Shown in pieces: positions 17,874-27,903 of a DNA stretch of 64,000 bases. How positions within the stretch are numbered: position 1 is the stretch's first letter; the number at the start of each line of letters is the position of its first letter. Source of the stretch: Sphingomonas quercus (GTDB lineage: Bacteria; Pseudomonadota; Alphaproteobacteria; Sphingomonadales; Sphingomonadaceae); contig NZ_JAHKRT010000006.1 in assembly GCF_018863195.1 (NCBI RefSeq), forward strand, positions 62,001 to 126,000. Direction: 5' to 3'. A program made the position numbers and the translations under genes. The notes below the pieces were generated by a model. The model saw only the letters and a list, made by a program, of their open reading frames with translations, was not told the origin of the DNA and ran no database searches.

Positions 17874-19340
17874 TCACCCCTCGAAATTATCGGCGATGAA
17901 ACGATCGAGCAGGCGCACGCCATAGCCGGTGGCGCCCTTGTCCCACACCGCGCCGGGCTTGCCCGACCACACCATGCCGGCGATGTCGAGGTGCGCCCAG
18001 CGCACGCCTTCCTCGACGAAGCGCAGGATGAACTGCGCCGCGGTGATCGAGCCGCCCTCGCGCGGGCCAACATTCTTCATGTCGGCGATCGGGCTGTCGA
18101 TCAGCTTGTCATAAGGATCGCCGAGCGGCATCCGCCACAGCTTCTCGCCCACCGCCTTGCCGGCGGCGGTGAGCTGCTCGGCCAGCAAATCGTCGTTGGT
18201 GAACAGGCCGCCATGTTCGTTGCCGAGGCTGATGATCATCGCCCCGGTCAGCGTGGCGAGGTCGACGATCGTCTTCGGCTTGTAGGTGCGCTGGACCCAG
18301 GTGATGGCATCGCACAGCACCAGCCGCCCCTCCGCGTCGGTGTTGATCACCTCCACCGTCTGGCCGGACATGGTGGTGACGACGTCGCCCGGCCGCTGCG
18401 CCGTGCCCGAGGGCATGTTTTCGACCAGGCCGCACACGCCGATAACGTGCGCCTTCGCCTTGCGGCCGGCGATCGCCATCATCGCGCCGGTCACGGCACC
18501 GGCGCCGCCCATGTCCCACTTCATGTCCTCCATGCCGGCGGCGGGCTTGATCGAGATGCCGCCGGTGTCGAAGGTGACCCCCTTGCCGACCAGCGCCACC
18601 GGATCGGCGGTACCGCCGGTGCCGTCCCACTTCATCACCAGCAGCCGGGCCTCGCGCGCCGAGCCCTGCGATACGCCGAGCAGCGCGCCCATGCCGGCCT
18701 CGCGCATCGCCGCCTCGTCCAGCACGCTGATCTCGACGCCGAGATCGGCGAGCGCGCGGGCGCGCTCCACGAAGCTCTCCGGATAGATGATGTTGGCGGG
18801 CTCCGTGACGAGAGTGCGGGTGAACGCCACGCCGGCCGCTACCTTCTCAAGCTGCTCCCACAGCGCCGCCGCCCCGTCGCCGGCGCCGACGATGACGATC
18901 TCGGCGAGCGTCGGCTTCTGCTTGGGCTTCAGCCTCGTGCGGTAGACGTCGTAGCGCCAGCTGCGCAGCACCGCGCCATAAGCGAGGCGCGCACCGGCCT
19001 CGGCGCGATTGCCGGTAAGGCGCGACACGTCGATCACCAGCGTCGTCTCGCCCGAGGTCTGGAGACGGGCGGCCAGCGCCGCGCCGGTCTTCTCCAGCGC
19101 CGCGGCATCAGCCATGGTGCCGACGCCGGCGAGCAGCACGCGGCGCACCGCTGCGCCATCGGCCGACCAGGTCTCGACGAGGCTGGCGGGCTCGCCGACG
19201 AAGCGTTCGCCCGTCGCCGCCTGCCTGAGGACGTCCGCGCCGGGGAGGTCGGCCAGCGCCTCGTCGAGCGCCGCGCCGGAAACGGGCAGGGCCAGGGCAT
19301 GGGCGCCATCGGGACGGCGATCGGCGAAGCGGACGTTCAT
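17874..19340 (-). CDS. pepA: Leucyl aminopeptidase (M17)
   Basis: 488 residues. The catalytic domain has the metal-binding segments LVGKGVTFDTGGISIKPA and MKWDMGGAGAV, and the M17 signature NTDAEGRL. The N-terminal macro-like domain spans about 1-160. The enzyme removes N-terminal residues from peptides using two metal ions in the cytoplasm; PepA homologues can also bind DNA. ATG 19340 has GGAG nine bases upstream; an ATG nine bases earlier in frame is too close to that site. It is divergent from lptD over 194 bases. Confidence 0.95.
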   Translation of the reverse strand: MNVRFADRRPDGAHALALPVSGAALDEALADLPGADVLRQAATGERFVGEPASLVETWSADGAAVRRVLLAGVGTMADAAALEKTGAALAARLQTSGETTLVIDVSRLTGNRAEAGARLAYGAVLRSWRYDVYRTRLKPKQKPTLAEIVIVGAGDGAAALWEQLEKVAAGVAFTRTLVTEPANIIYPESFVERARALADLGVEISVLDEAAMREAGMGALLGVSQGSAREARLLVMKWDGTGGTADPVALVGKGVTFDTGGISIKPAAGMEDMKWDMGGAGAVTGAMMAIAGRKAKAHVIGVCGLVENMPSGTAQRPGDVVTTMSGQTVEVINTDAEGRLVLCDAITWVQRTYKPKTIVDLATLTGAMIISLGNEHGGLFTNDDLLAEQLTAAGKAVGEKLWRMPLGDPYDKLIDSPIADMKNVGPREGGSITAAQFILRFVEEGVRWAHLDIAGMVWSGKPGAVWDKGATGYGVRLLDRFIADNFEG

Positions 19341-19534
19341 TGACGGCATCTCCGGGGAAGTCTTCGGACGTAGATGCTCTATGGGAGTTGCCGCGAACCG
19401 GCACAAGCCATGGGCCTGACGGATTACCGCGCCGGCATGCGACGACGGCCGCCATCAAACAAACACCAAGATTGCCGCCGCCCGGCGGGTCGGCTAGGCG
19501 CGTCGGTTCAGGGTAGGCGAGGCGACACGCGCGC

Positions 19535-21781
19535 GTGAGAAAAAGGCTCTTATGGTTCGGCCTGCTGCCGCTCGCGCCGGCCGCTGCGCAGGGGCCGTCG
19601 ACGTCGCTGCAGACCCCCGCCGTGGCCGAGGCGCCGCCGCCCGTCGCCGCGCCTGGCGCCGACGAGGCGCCGCTCGCCGAGGACGAGATCGGCTTCAGTT
19701 CGCGCGAACTCAATTATGACGACAACGCCGATGTGGTGACCGCCAGCGGCGACGTGCGGATGATCCGCAACGGCTATCATCTGCGCGCCGACAAGGTGGT
19801 CTGGGATCGCAAGTCCGGCCAGGTCAGCGCCGAGGGCAGCGTCGTCACCACCGATCCGCAAGGCGACCACGCCTATGGCGACCGCGTCGAACTGGACGAC
19901 GCGCTCAAGAACGGCGTGGTCGAGAACATGCTGCTGGTGCTGGAAGATGGCGGCCGGCTGGCGGCGGCGCGCGGCACCCGGCAGGACGGCATCACCACGC
20001 TGGACCACGCCGCCTATTCGCCCTGCGCGGTGACCGACAGCGACGGCTGCCCCAAAGTGCCGCTGTGGAAGATCACCGCGGTAAAGGTAATCCACAATCC
20101 GGATCGCAAGCGCATCTATTATCGCGGCGCGCGGCTGCACCTGCTCGGCCTGCAGGTCCCGCTGCTGCCCAATTTCTCGCATCCGGACGGCTCGGCCTCG
20201 GGCGGCACCGGGCTGCTCGTGCCGAATTTCAGCTACAGCCGGGTGAACGGGGCGGAATTCGCCCTGCCCTATTATTTCGCGCTGGCGCCGAATCGCGACC
20301 TCACCCTCACCCCGCACGTCTACAGCAACGTCGCGCCGGCGATCGAAGCCCAGTATCGCGCCCTGTCCTCGCTCGGCGTGTTCCAGGTGCAGGGCATGAT
20401 CACCTATTCCGACCGGCAGGCGGCGCTGGTCGGCGCCAGCGGCCCGTCGGACAATGAGGTGCGCGGCTATATCGACGCCAATGGCCGCTATCAGCTCGAT
20501 CCGTGGTGGACGGTGTCCGGCTCGCTGCGCCTCGCCACCGACAAGACGTTCCTGCGCCGCTACGACATTTCGCGCGACGACCGCCTGCGCTCGACCGTCA
20601 ACGTCGAGCGGATCGACAGCAATTCATACCTGTCGATCGCCGGCTGGTATTTCCAGGGCCTGCGCTCGACCGACAAGGCCGGCACCATGCCGTTCGCGCT
20701 GCCGGCGATCGACTATCGGCTGCGGCTGGACGATCCCATCGTCGGCGGCAAGGTGGAGCTGGAGGCGAACAGCCTCGCCATCGTCCGCACCGACGGCCAG
20801 GACACGCAGCGCGCCTTCGCCAGCGCCCGCTGGGACCTGCGGCAGATCACGGCGTGGGGACAGGAGCTGACGCTGACCGGCTATGCCCGCGCCGACATCT
20901 ATCATACCGACGATGCGCTGGCCTCGGTGCCGACCTATGGCGGGCTCAATGGCTGGCATGGGCGCGGCATCGCCGCGGTGGCGGCGGACCTGCGCTGGCC
21001 GTTCGTCGGCGCGCTGTTCGGCGGCACCCAGCGCATCACGCCGCGCGTGCAGATCGTCGCCTCCCCGCCGACCCGCAACCTCGCCATGCCGAACGAGGAC
21101 GCGCGCGCCATCGACCTCGACGATTCCAACCTTTTCGCGCTCAATCGCTTCCCCGGCTATGATCGCTGGGAGGACGGGGCGCGTATCACCTATGGCGGCG
21201 AATATGCGCTGGACCTGCCGAATTTCTCGGCCCGCGCGATCATCGGCCAGAGCTATCGCCTGTCCGACAAGCCCTCGATCTTCCCGCAGGGCACCGGCCT
21301 GTCGGATCGATTCTCGGACATCGTCGGGCGCGTCACGCTGAAATATGGCCGCTGGGTGAGCTACACCCAGCGCTTCCGGCTGGACAAGGACTCGCTCGGC
21401 ATCCGCCGCAACGAGGCGGACGTGACGGTGGGCAGCGACGCCACCTATTTCACCGCCGGCTATCTGCGCCTCAACCGCGACATCTCGACCCTGGGCGAGG
21501 ACCTGCGCGATCGCGCCGAGGTGCGGCTGGGCGCGCGCATCGCGCTGCTCAAGCGCTGGTCGGTGTTCGGCTCGACGGTGATCGACCTCACCAGCAAGGA
21601 AGAGGATCCGCTGTCGATCGCCGACGGATACCAGCCGATCCGCCACCGGCTCGGCTTCGCCTATGAGGATGATTGCTTCTCGTTCGGGCTGACCTGGCGG
21701 CGCGACTATGCCCAGACCGGCGACGCGCGCCGCGGCAACACCTTCCTGTTGCGCTTCTCGCTGAAGAATATCGGCCGCTAG
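19535..21781 (+). CDS. lptD: LPS-assembly outer-membrane protein LptD
   Basis: 748 residues starting at GTG 19535. A short signal peptide leads to a Pro/Ala-rich linker, then a periplasmic OstA/LptA-like domain (about 50-160: SRELNYDDNADVVTASGDVRM, DKVVWDRKSGQVSAEGSV). A large beta barrel follows, ending in YEDDCFSFGLTWRRDY and a strand closing LLRFSLKNIGR. It inserts lipopolysaccharide or its glycolipid replacement into the outer leaflet with LptE. Only three cysteines are seen (two in SPCAVTDSDGCP, one in YEDDC), fewer than the four of the E. coli protein. Confidence 0.93.
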   Translation: MRKRLLWFGLLPLAPAAAQGPSTSLQTPAVAEAPPPVAAPGADEAPLAEDEIGFSSRELNYDDNADVVTASGDVRMIRNGYHLRADKVVWDRKSGQVSAEGSVVTTDPQGDHAYGDRVELDDALKNGVVENMLLVLEDGGRLAAARGTRQDGITTLDHAAYSPCAVTDSDGCPKVPLWKITAVKVIHNPDRKRIYYRGARLHLLGLQVPLLPNFSHPDGSASGGTGLLVPNFSYSRVNGAEFALPYYFALAPNRDLTLTPHVYSNVAPAIEAQYRALSSLGVFQVQGMITYSDRQAALVGASGPSDNEVRGYIDANGRYQLDPWWTVSGSLRLATDKTFLRRYDISRDDRLRSTVNVERIDSNSYLSIAGWYFQGLRSTDKAGTMPFALPAIDYRLRLDDPIVGGKVELEANSLAIVRTDGQDTQRAFASARWDLRQITAWGQELTLTGYARADIYHTDDALASVPTYGGLNGWHGRGIAAVAADLRWPFVGALFGGTQRITPRVQIVASPPTRNLAMPNEDARAIDLDDSNLFALNRFPGYDRWEDGARITYGGEYALDLPNFSARAIIGQSYRLSDKPSIFPQGTGLSDRFSDIVGRVTLKYGRWVSYTQRFRLDKDSLGIRRNEADVTVGSDATYFTAGYLRLNRDISTLGEDLRDRAEVRLGARIALLKRWSVFGSTVIDLTSKEEDPLSIADGYQPIRHRLGFAYEDDCFSFGLTWRRDYAQTGDARRGNTFLLRFSLKNIGR

Positions 21782-21788
21782 GCTCCGA

Positions 21789-22802
21789 TCACCGCCGCAC
21801 GTCGCGCCCGCCTGCCCGGAACGCCGCCAGCTCGCGCGGGCCGGTGAAGCTGACGTCGCCCGGCGTGCCATGCTTGAGCACGGCGAGCGCGAGACCCGTC
21901 TCGGCAGCCGCTTCCAGCCCCTCGCCGAGCGCGTGCAGCACGCCCGCCGCAAAGGCGTCGCCAGTGCCGATGCGGTCAACGATGCCGGCGATCTCCACCT
22001 CGTCGGTCTGGAAGGAACCGTCGCGGGCGTCGATACGCGCGGACAGGCGATGCAGTTCGGCATCCTCGGCGTGTCGCGCCGTCGACGCGATATAGCGCAG
22101 CCGCGGGAAGGCCGCGAACGCCGCCTCCGCCGCCTCGCGCCGCCGCTCCGGCCCGTCGCCGGAGAACTCGCCGCCGAGCAGCAGCGCGATGTCGCGGTGA
22201 TTGCCGAACAGGATCGTCGTCTCGCTGACCAGCGCGTGCAGCACCTTGCGCGGCTCCCCGCCCCAGCGTTCCCACAGGCGCGCGCGGTAATTGCCGTCGA
22301 ATGACACCGGCACGCCGGCCTCGCCCGCCGCGCGCGCCGCCGCCAGCGCCAGCGCGGCGCTGTTCGGCCCCAGCGCGGGGGTGATGCCGGACATGTGCAG
22401 CCCGCGCGCATTGGCGAGCAGCGTCGGCCAGTCGAAATCCTCCGGACCGGCAGCGGCGAACACGCTGTTCTCGCGATCATAGATCACCGCCGCCGCACGC
22501 GGACCGGCGCCCGGCGCCAGATAATAGGTGCCGAGCCGCCCGGGCACGGCCTGCACCGACGAGGCATCGACACCACCGCGGCGGAGATGATCGATCACGG
22601 CATCGCCGATCGCGTCGTCCGGCACCCGGCTGACGACCTTGGCGGGCGTGCCGATGCGCGACAGCGCGACGGCGACATTCGCCTCGGCGCCGCCAAAACA
22701 GGCGTCCAGCGTCGGATATTGGAACAGCGCGCTGCGTCCCGGCGCGGAGAGCCGCAACAGCAGCTCGCCAAAGCAAAGCATCGGTCCGGTCGCATCGGGC
22801 AT
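21789..22802 (-). CDS. PfkB-family sugar kinase, probably 2-keto-3-deoxygluconate kinase
   Basis: 337 residues of ribokinase fold: CFGELLLRLSAPG at the N-terminus, FGGAEANVAVALSRIG for substrate binding, and RIGTGDAFAAGVLHAL with the catalytic Asp and anion hole at the C-terminus. The N-terminus and the GGAEAN motif fit KdgK, which phosphorylates KDG to KDPG for the Entner-Doudoroff route. No kdgA aldolase is adjacent, so substrate assignment is inference. It is convergent with lptD, with only seven bases between stops. Confidence 0.85.
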   Translation of the reverse strand: MPDATGPMLCFGELLLRLSAPGRSALFQYPTLDACFGGAEANVAVALSRIGTPAKVVSRVPDDAIGDAVIDHLRRGGVDASSVQAVPGRLGTYYLAPGAGPRAAAVIYDRENSVFAAAGPEDFDWPTLLANARGLHMSGITPALGPNSAALALAAARAAGEAGVPVSFDGNYRARLWERWGGEPRKVLHALVSETTILFGNHRDIALLLGGEFSGDGPERRREAAEAAFAAFPRLRYIASTARHAEDAELHRLSARIDARDGSFQTDEVEIAGIVDRIGTGDAFAAGVLHALGEGLEAAAETGLALAVLKHGTPGDVSFTGPRELAAFRAGGRDVRR

Positions 22803-22893
22803 TCGCAGTCTCCATCGTCACGCGCACACGTGCATCGCCATGCACGAGGACGGAGCGATGTCCAGCCGGGAGGCGCCGGAATGCGGCGAACGA

Positions 22894-23181
22894 TCAGCGG
22901 CCCGCGTGCGCCGGCCGTACCGCCGAGCGGACCGCGACGCCGATCAGGAAGGCCAGGGATGCCGCGACCAGGCCGAGCAGGGCCGAGTCTACTGCCAGAC
23001 TGACCGCGCGCCCGATCCACAGCAGCGCAACGCCCGCGGCGAGCAGCGGCAGCGGCAGCGGCAGGCGAACCCGCCGGGCAACGGCCGCAACGCCCGGGAC
23101 GCGGGTCGGCGCGGGAGCGATCGCGTCGCGCGCGGCGACCGGCGCATCGTTCGGCACCTGATCGAAAGCGATGAAGGCCAT
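22894..23181 (-). CDS. Small membrane hypothetical protein
   Basis: 95 residues. The first 38 are soluble (MAFIAFDQVPNDAP), followed by two predicted membrane segments (about 40-60 LPLPLPLLAAGVALLWIGRAV and 66-86 ALLGLVAASLAFLIGVAV) and a short Arg-rich tail. AGGAGA nine bases before the ATG supports translation. No family is recognised. It lies between the sugar kinase and the dioxygenase, all leftward, with gaps of about 90-105 bases. Confidence 0.65.
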   Translation of the reverse strand: MAFIAFDQVPNDAPVAARDAIAPAPTRVPGVAAVARRVRLPLPLPLLAAGVALLWIGRAVSLAVDSALLGLVAASLAFLIGVAVRSAVRPAHAGR

Positions 23182-23285
23182 GATCCGTCTCCTGTCAGCG
23201 CGTCACCGACACTCAATGGCCGCCAACGCCCGTCCAAAACAGCCGAATAAGATCGTGCATATTGTTCGATGGATTCGAAAAGCGG

Positions 23286-24067
23286 TCAGTCGAAGCGATA
23301 GCCCGAGATCGCCGTCTTCAGCACCAGATCGTGATAGATCGGGCGCCCTGGCCCGTCCGCGGCCCCGGCCGCGACCATCAGCGGAATGAGATGGTCCTCG
23401 CGCGGATGGGAGAAGCGGCCGGCCGGCGCGTCTGCCCAACCGGCCAGCGCTGCGGCGCGCGCTTCGCCGGGAAGCGCGATGGTCGCCGTCAGCCATGAAT
23501 CGAAGTCGATAGAGGGCGCGGTCGACTCCGCCCGGCCATAGCCACGCATATTGTGGAAGCTCATGCCCGAGCCGATGATCAGCACACCTTCGTCGCGCAA
23601 CGGCGCCAGCGCGCGGCCGGCAGCGGCATGCAAGACCGGGTCGAGGCCGCGATCCACCGACATCTCGACCACCGGCACCGCCGCTTCCGGAAAGGCAACC
23701 TTGAGCGGCACGAACGCGCCATGATCGAGGCCGCGCCCCGCCTCGGCAGCGGCGGCGAGCCCGGCGCCGCGCAGCAGCTGCGCGGCGCGATCGGCGAGGC
23801 CCGGCGAACCCGGCACGTCATAGCGCAGCTGATAGGTCTCCGGCGGGAAGCCGTGATAATCGTAGATCAGCGGCGGCTGGGGATCGCTCGTGAAGGCGAA
23901 CCCCTGCGTCTCCCAATGGCCGGAGACGAGCAGGATCGCCCGTGGCGGCTCCGGCAGGGTAGCGGGCAGCGCGCGCAGGAAATCACCCATCGACGTCCAA
24001 TGGCCGGCGGGATCGTCCATGAAGAAGCAGGGGCCGCCGCCATGCGGGATGAACAGGGCCGGCTGCC

Positions 24068-24071
<4 letters not shown>
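23286..24071 (-). CDS. DODA-type extradiol ring-opening dioxygenase
   Basis: 261 residues of the LigB/YgiD-like class III dioxygenase family. Candidate iron and acid-base residues are His10 (IPHGGGP), His52 (SGHWET), His117 (LDHGAF) and His222/His227 (SHPREDH). Members open catechol rings such as 4,5-DOPA. ATG 24071 is inside the ATGA overlap with the flavin monooxygenase gene, so they are co-translated. The paired monooxygenase suggests a hydroxylate-then-cleave or detoxification role (inference). A 664-residue frame through both genes is an artefact of the 5' extension. Confidence 0.87.
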
Positions 24072-25048
<977 letters not shown>

Positions 25049-25153
25049 GGCATATCCCGAGGGCGTGTGCCGATGATTTATGTAACGTCCGGTCTAATAC
25101 AATTGCGGACATGATTTCTGTGGCGGGTTCGGCCATGAAGTGACCGCCCACGC

Positions 25154-25208
25154 TTGACAGCCACCGCGCGTCGGAAGATGTATGCATCTTCACGCGCAGT
25201 GTATGCAC
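25154..25208 (+). promoter_or_regulatory. Promoter with paired palindromic operators (site 1)
   Basis: TTGACA at 25154-25159 is a good -35 element. Two copies of TGTATGCA follow, at 25179-25186 and 25200-25207, spaced 21 bases. The first copy sits in a longer 18-base inverted repeat, GAAGATG-TATG-CATCTTC (25174-25191). The copies cover the expected -10 and start region of the rightward FAH operon, a repressor-like position. The rest of the 303-base gap (25049-25351) shows nothing else. Confidence 0.7.
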
Positions 25209-25351
25209 AAGACGGCCGATCGGGCCGCGGGCGGGAGAATGGGATGCGATCACGCCTGACAAGGGGCCCCTGCCCGCCAACGCCCACCCTTCACCGGCCC
25301 GTGCCGCTGCGCGCCCAGGCCTCCTGACCCTTCTTTTATCCAGGATTTCCC

Positions 25352-26497
25352 ATGCAGGCTTTGCTCCCCGTCGATCACAACGACGCCGTGCTCCTCGGTC
25401 GTATCGAGACCGCCGACGGCCCGACGCCCGTCCTGCTCCGCGATGGCGCCATCGAGGACATGTCGGCGATCGCGCCGACCGTCGCCGATCTGCTCAACGG
25501 GCTGGCCCCCGGTTCGATGCCGCCCAGCGGCAAGACGATCGGGTCGATCGACGCCCTTGCCTTCAGGGGCGACTGGGAGGGCGGCATGACGCCACGCCTT
25601 CTCTCGCCGGTCGACCTGCAATGCATCAAGGCATCGGGCGTGACCTTTGCCGTCTCCGCGATCGAGCGCGTCATCGAGGAGCGCGCGCGCGGTGATTTGA
25701 TCGAGGCGGACCGCATCCGCGCCGACATCGCCCAGCGCATCGGCACGGACATCCGCACCGTGCGCCCCGGCTCCGACGAGGCATCCCGCCTCAAGACCCT
25801 GCTCATCGCCGATGGCCTCTGGTCCCAGTATCTGGAGGTCGCGATCGGCCCGGATGCGGAGATCTTCACCAAGGCGCCGGTGCTGTCGACGGTCGGCGCG
25901 GGCGCCGACATCGGGGTGCGCGCCGATTCCGAATGGAACAACCCCGAGCCGGAGGTGGTGATCGTCTGCGATGCGGCCGGCCAGGCGCGCGGCGCAACGC
26001 TCGGCAACGACGTCAACCTGCGCGACATCGAGGGGCGCTCGGCATTGCTGCTCGGCAAGGCGAAGGACAATAACGCTTCCTGCTCGATCGGCCCGTTCAT
26101 CCGCCTGTTCGACGATCGCTACACGCTGGACGATCTGCGCAGCGCCGTCGTCACGCTGGAGATCGAGGGCGCGGACGGCTTCCGTCTGGACGGCTCGTCG
26201 AGCATGGCGATGATCAGCCGCGATCCGCTGGATCTGGTCGGCCAGACGATCGGCAAGAATCACCAGTTTCCGGACGGCTTCGTGCTGTTCCTCGGCACGA
26301 TGTTCGCGCCGACCGACGATCGCGGCACCGCCGGGCGCGGCTTCACCCACCAGCGCGGCGACATCGTCCGCATCGCCACGCCCCGGCTCGGCACGCTCGT
26401 CAACCGGGTCGTCACCTGCGAGGAGGCCGCGCCGTGGACCTTCGGCGTCAGCGCGCTGATGCGCAACCTCGCCCGGCGCGGGCTGCTGCCGGCATGA
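25352..26497 (+). CDS. Fumarylacetoacetate hydrolase-family protein
   Basis: 381 residues. The C-terminal FAH fold is visible from about 165: [11 protein letters not shown] with metal-binding Glu199/Glu201, [13 protein letters not shown] with Asp220, and [23 protein letters not shown] 160-residue N-terminal extension is longer than in simple FAHD proteins and resembles FAH-type 2-keto-3-deoxy sugar-acid dehydratases/hydrolases (family memory, not proven). It probably acts on a 2-oxo acid or acylpyruvate in the cytoplasm. It is first in an operon with an amidohydrolase and an organic-acid MFS carrier, behind operator site 1. Confidence 0.85.
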   Translation: MQALLPVDHNDAVLLGRIETADGPTPVLLRDGAIEDMSAIAPTVADLLNGLAPGSMPPSGKTIGSIDALAFRGDWEGGMTPRLLSPVDLQCIKASGVTFAVSAIERVIEERARGDLIEADRIRADIAQRIGTDIRTVRPGSDEASRLKTLLIADGLWSQYLEVAIGPDAEIFTKAPVLSTVGAGADIGVRADSEWNNPEPEVVIVCDAAGQARGATLGNDVNLRDIEGRSALLLGKAKDNNASCSIGPFIRLFDDRYTLDDLRSAVVTLEIEGADGFRLDGSSSMAMISRDPLDLVGQTIGKNHQFPDGFVLFLGTMFAPTDDRGTAGRGFTHQRGDIVRIATPRLGTLVNRVVTCEEAAPWTFGVSALMRNLARRGLLPA

Positions 26498-26520
26498 TCG
26501 AGCATAAGGAGAAGGATCGC

Positions 26521-27903
26521 ATGGCCCATCATCGCAACACCTGGCGGGTGCGCACGCGCGCGCTCGCCTGCGCCGCCCTGATCGGCGCCGGCCTGCTCGG
26601 CGCGTGCAGCAAGGAGGCGCCGGGCGGCGCCGCTGCTGCCGGCGACACGCTGCTGCTCAGCAACTTCACGCTGATCGACGGCACCGGCGCCGCCGCCAAG
26701 CCGGGCCAGGCGATGCTGGTCGAGGATGGTCGCATCAAATGGGTCGGGCCGGTGGCCGAGGCGCCGCATCCGGACGGGGTGCAGCCGGTCGACCTCGCCG
26801 GCAAGTTCGTCATGCCCGGCCTGATCGACCTCCACGTGCATCTCGGCACCGTGCAGGACCTGACGCAGAAAGCCGACTTCTTCACCGCCGACAGCGTCAG
26901 GAAGGACCTGCGCACCTACGCCTCCTATGGGGTGACAACGGTGCAGTCGATGGGCACGGACGGGGACGCGATCTTCGGAGTGCGCGACGCCGAGCGCGCC
27001 GGACGCCCGGACATGGCCCGCGTCTATACCGCCGGCCAGGGCATCGTCTTCAAGGGCGGCTATGGCGGCGTGCCGGGCATCAACCACCCCGTCGCCACGC
27101 CGGCCGAGGCCAAGGCCGAGGTCGATGCCCAGGTCGCCAAAAATGTCGACTTTATCAAGCTGTGGGTCGATGACGAGCTGCACTCGATGCCGAAGATGCC
27201 GGCTGAGATCAGCAAGGCGGTCATCGACGAGGCGCATGCCAAGGGCAAGCGCGCGCTCGCCCATGTCTTCTACCTCGACGACGCCAAGAGGCTGGTCGAG
27301 CAGGGTATCGACGGCTTCGTCCACAGCGTTCGCGACAAGCCGATCGACGACGCGCTGATCGCGGCGATGAAGGCCAAGGGCACCTGGCAGGTGGCGCCGA
27401 CGCTCAGCCGCGAGGCGGCCGTCCACGCCTTCGGCGCGCCAAACCCGATCACCAAGGACCCGTTCTTCCGCCAGTCCGTCTCGCCGGCCTCGGTGACCGG
27501 GCTCGAGAGCCCCGAACGGGAAAAGACGGTGTCGTCAAACCCGAACTGGAAGTTCCTCCCCGAGTTCGACGAGCGTGCCAAGGCCAATTTCGCCACCGAG
27601 GTGAAGGCCGGCATCCCTTATGGCTTCGGCACCGACGCAGGCCCCCCGGGCCGCGTGCCCGGCTATTCCGAGCATTGGGAATTGTGGGAGATGGTCAAGG
27701 CCGGCCTCACCCCGCTGCAGGCGATCACCGCCGCCACCGGGAACGCGGCCAAGTGGCTCAACGCCGACACCGGCACGCTGCAACCCGGCAAATGGGCCGA
27801 CCTCGTCGTGCTCAACGCCGATCCGCTCGCCGACATCCACAACAGCAAGACAATCGACACCGTCTATATCGCGGGCAACAAGGTGCCCTCGGTCAAGCCA
27901 TGA
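26521..27903 (+). CDS. Amidohydrolase-family lipoprotein
   Basis: 460 residues. A signal peptide ends in the lipobox LLGAC, so Cys29 would be lipidated and the enzyme periplasm-facing. The amidohydrolase TIM barrel has the metal-binding HxH pair His105/His107 in LIDLHVHLG, a later His in KRALAHVFYLDD and the catalytic Asp in GFGTDAGPPG. A C-terminal LQPGKWADLVVLNADP closes the small beta domain. Members hydrolyse amide, lactone or related C-N/C-O bonds. ATG 26521 has AAGGAGAAGG upstream. It overlaps the MFS gene by ATGA. Confidence 0.9.
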   Translation: MAHHRNTWRVRTRALACAALIGAGLLGACSKEAPGGAAAAGDTLLLSNFTLIDGTGAAAKPGQAMLVEDGRIKWVGPVAEAPHPDGVQPVDLAGKFVMPGLIDLHVHLGTVQDLTQKADFFTADSVRKDLRTYASYGVTTVQSMGTDGDAIFGVRDAERAGRPDMARVYTAGQGIVFKGGYGGVPGINHPVATPAEAKAEVDAQVAKNVDFIKLWVDDELHSMPKMPAEISKAVIDEAHAKGKRALAHVFYLDDAKRLVEQGIDGFVHSVRDKPIDDALIAAMKAKGTWQVAPTLSREAAVHAFGAPNPITKDPFFRQSVSPASVTGLESPEREKTVSSNPNWKFLPEFDERAKANFATEVKAGIPYGFGTDAGPPGRVPGYSEHWELWEMVKAGLTPLQAITAATGNAAKWLNADTGTLQPGKWADLVVLNADPLADIHNSKTIDTVYIAGNKVPSVKP

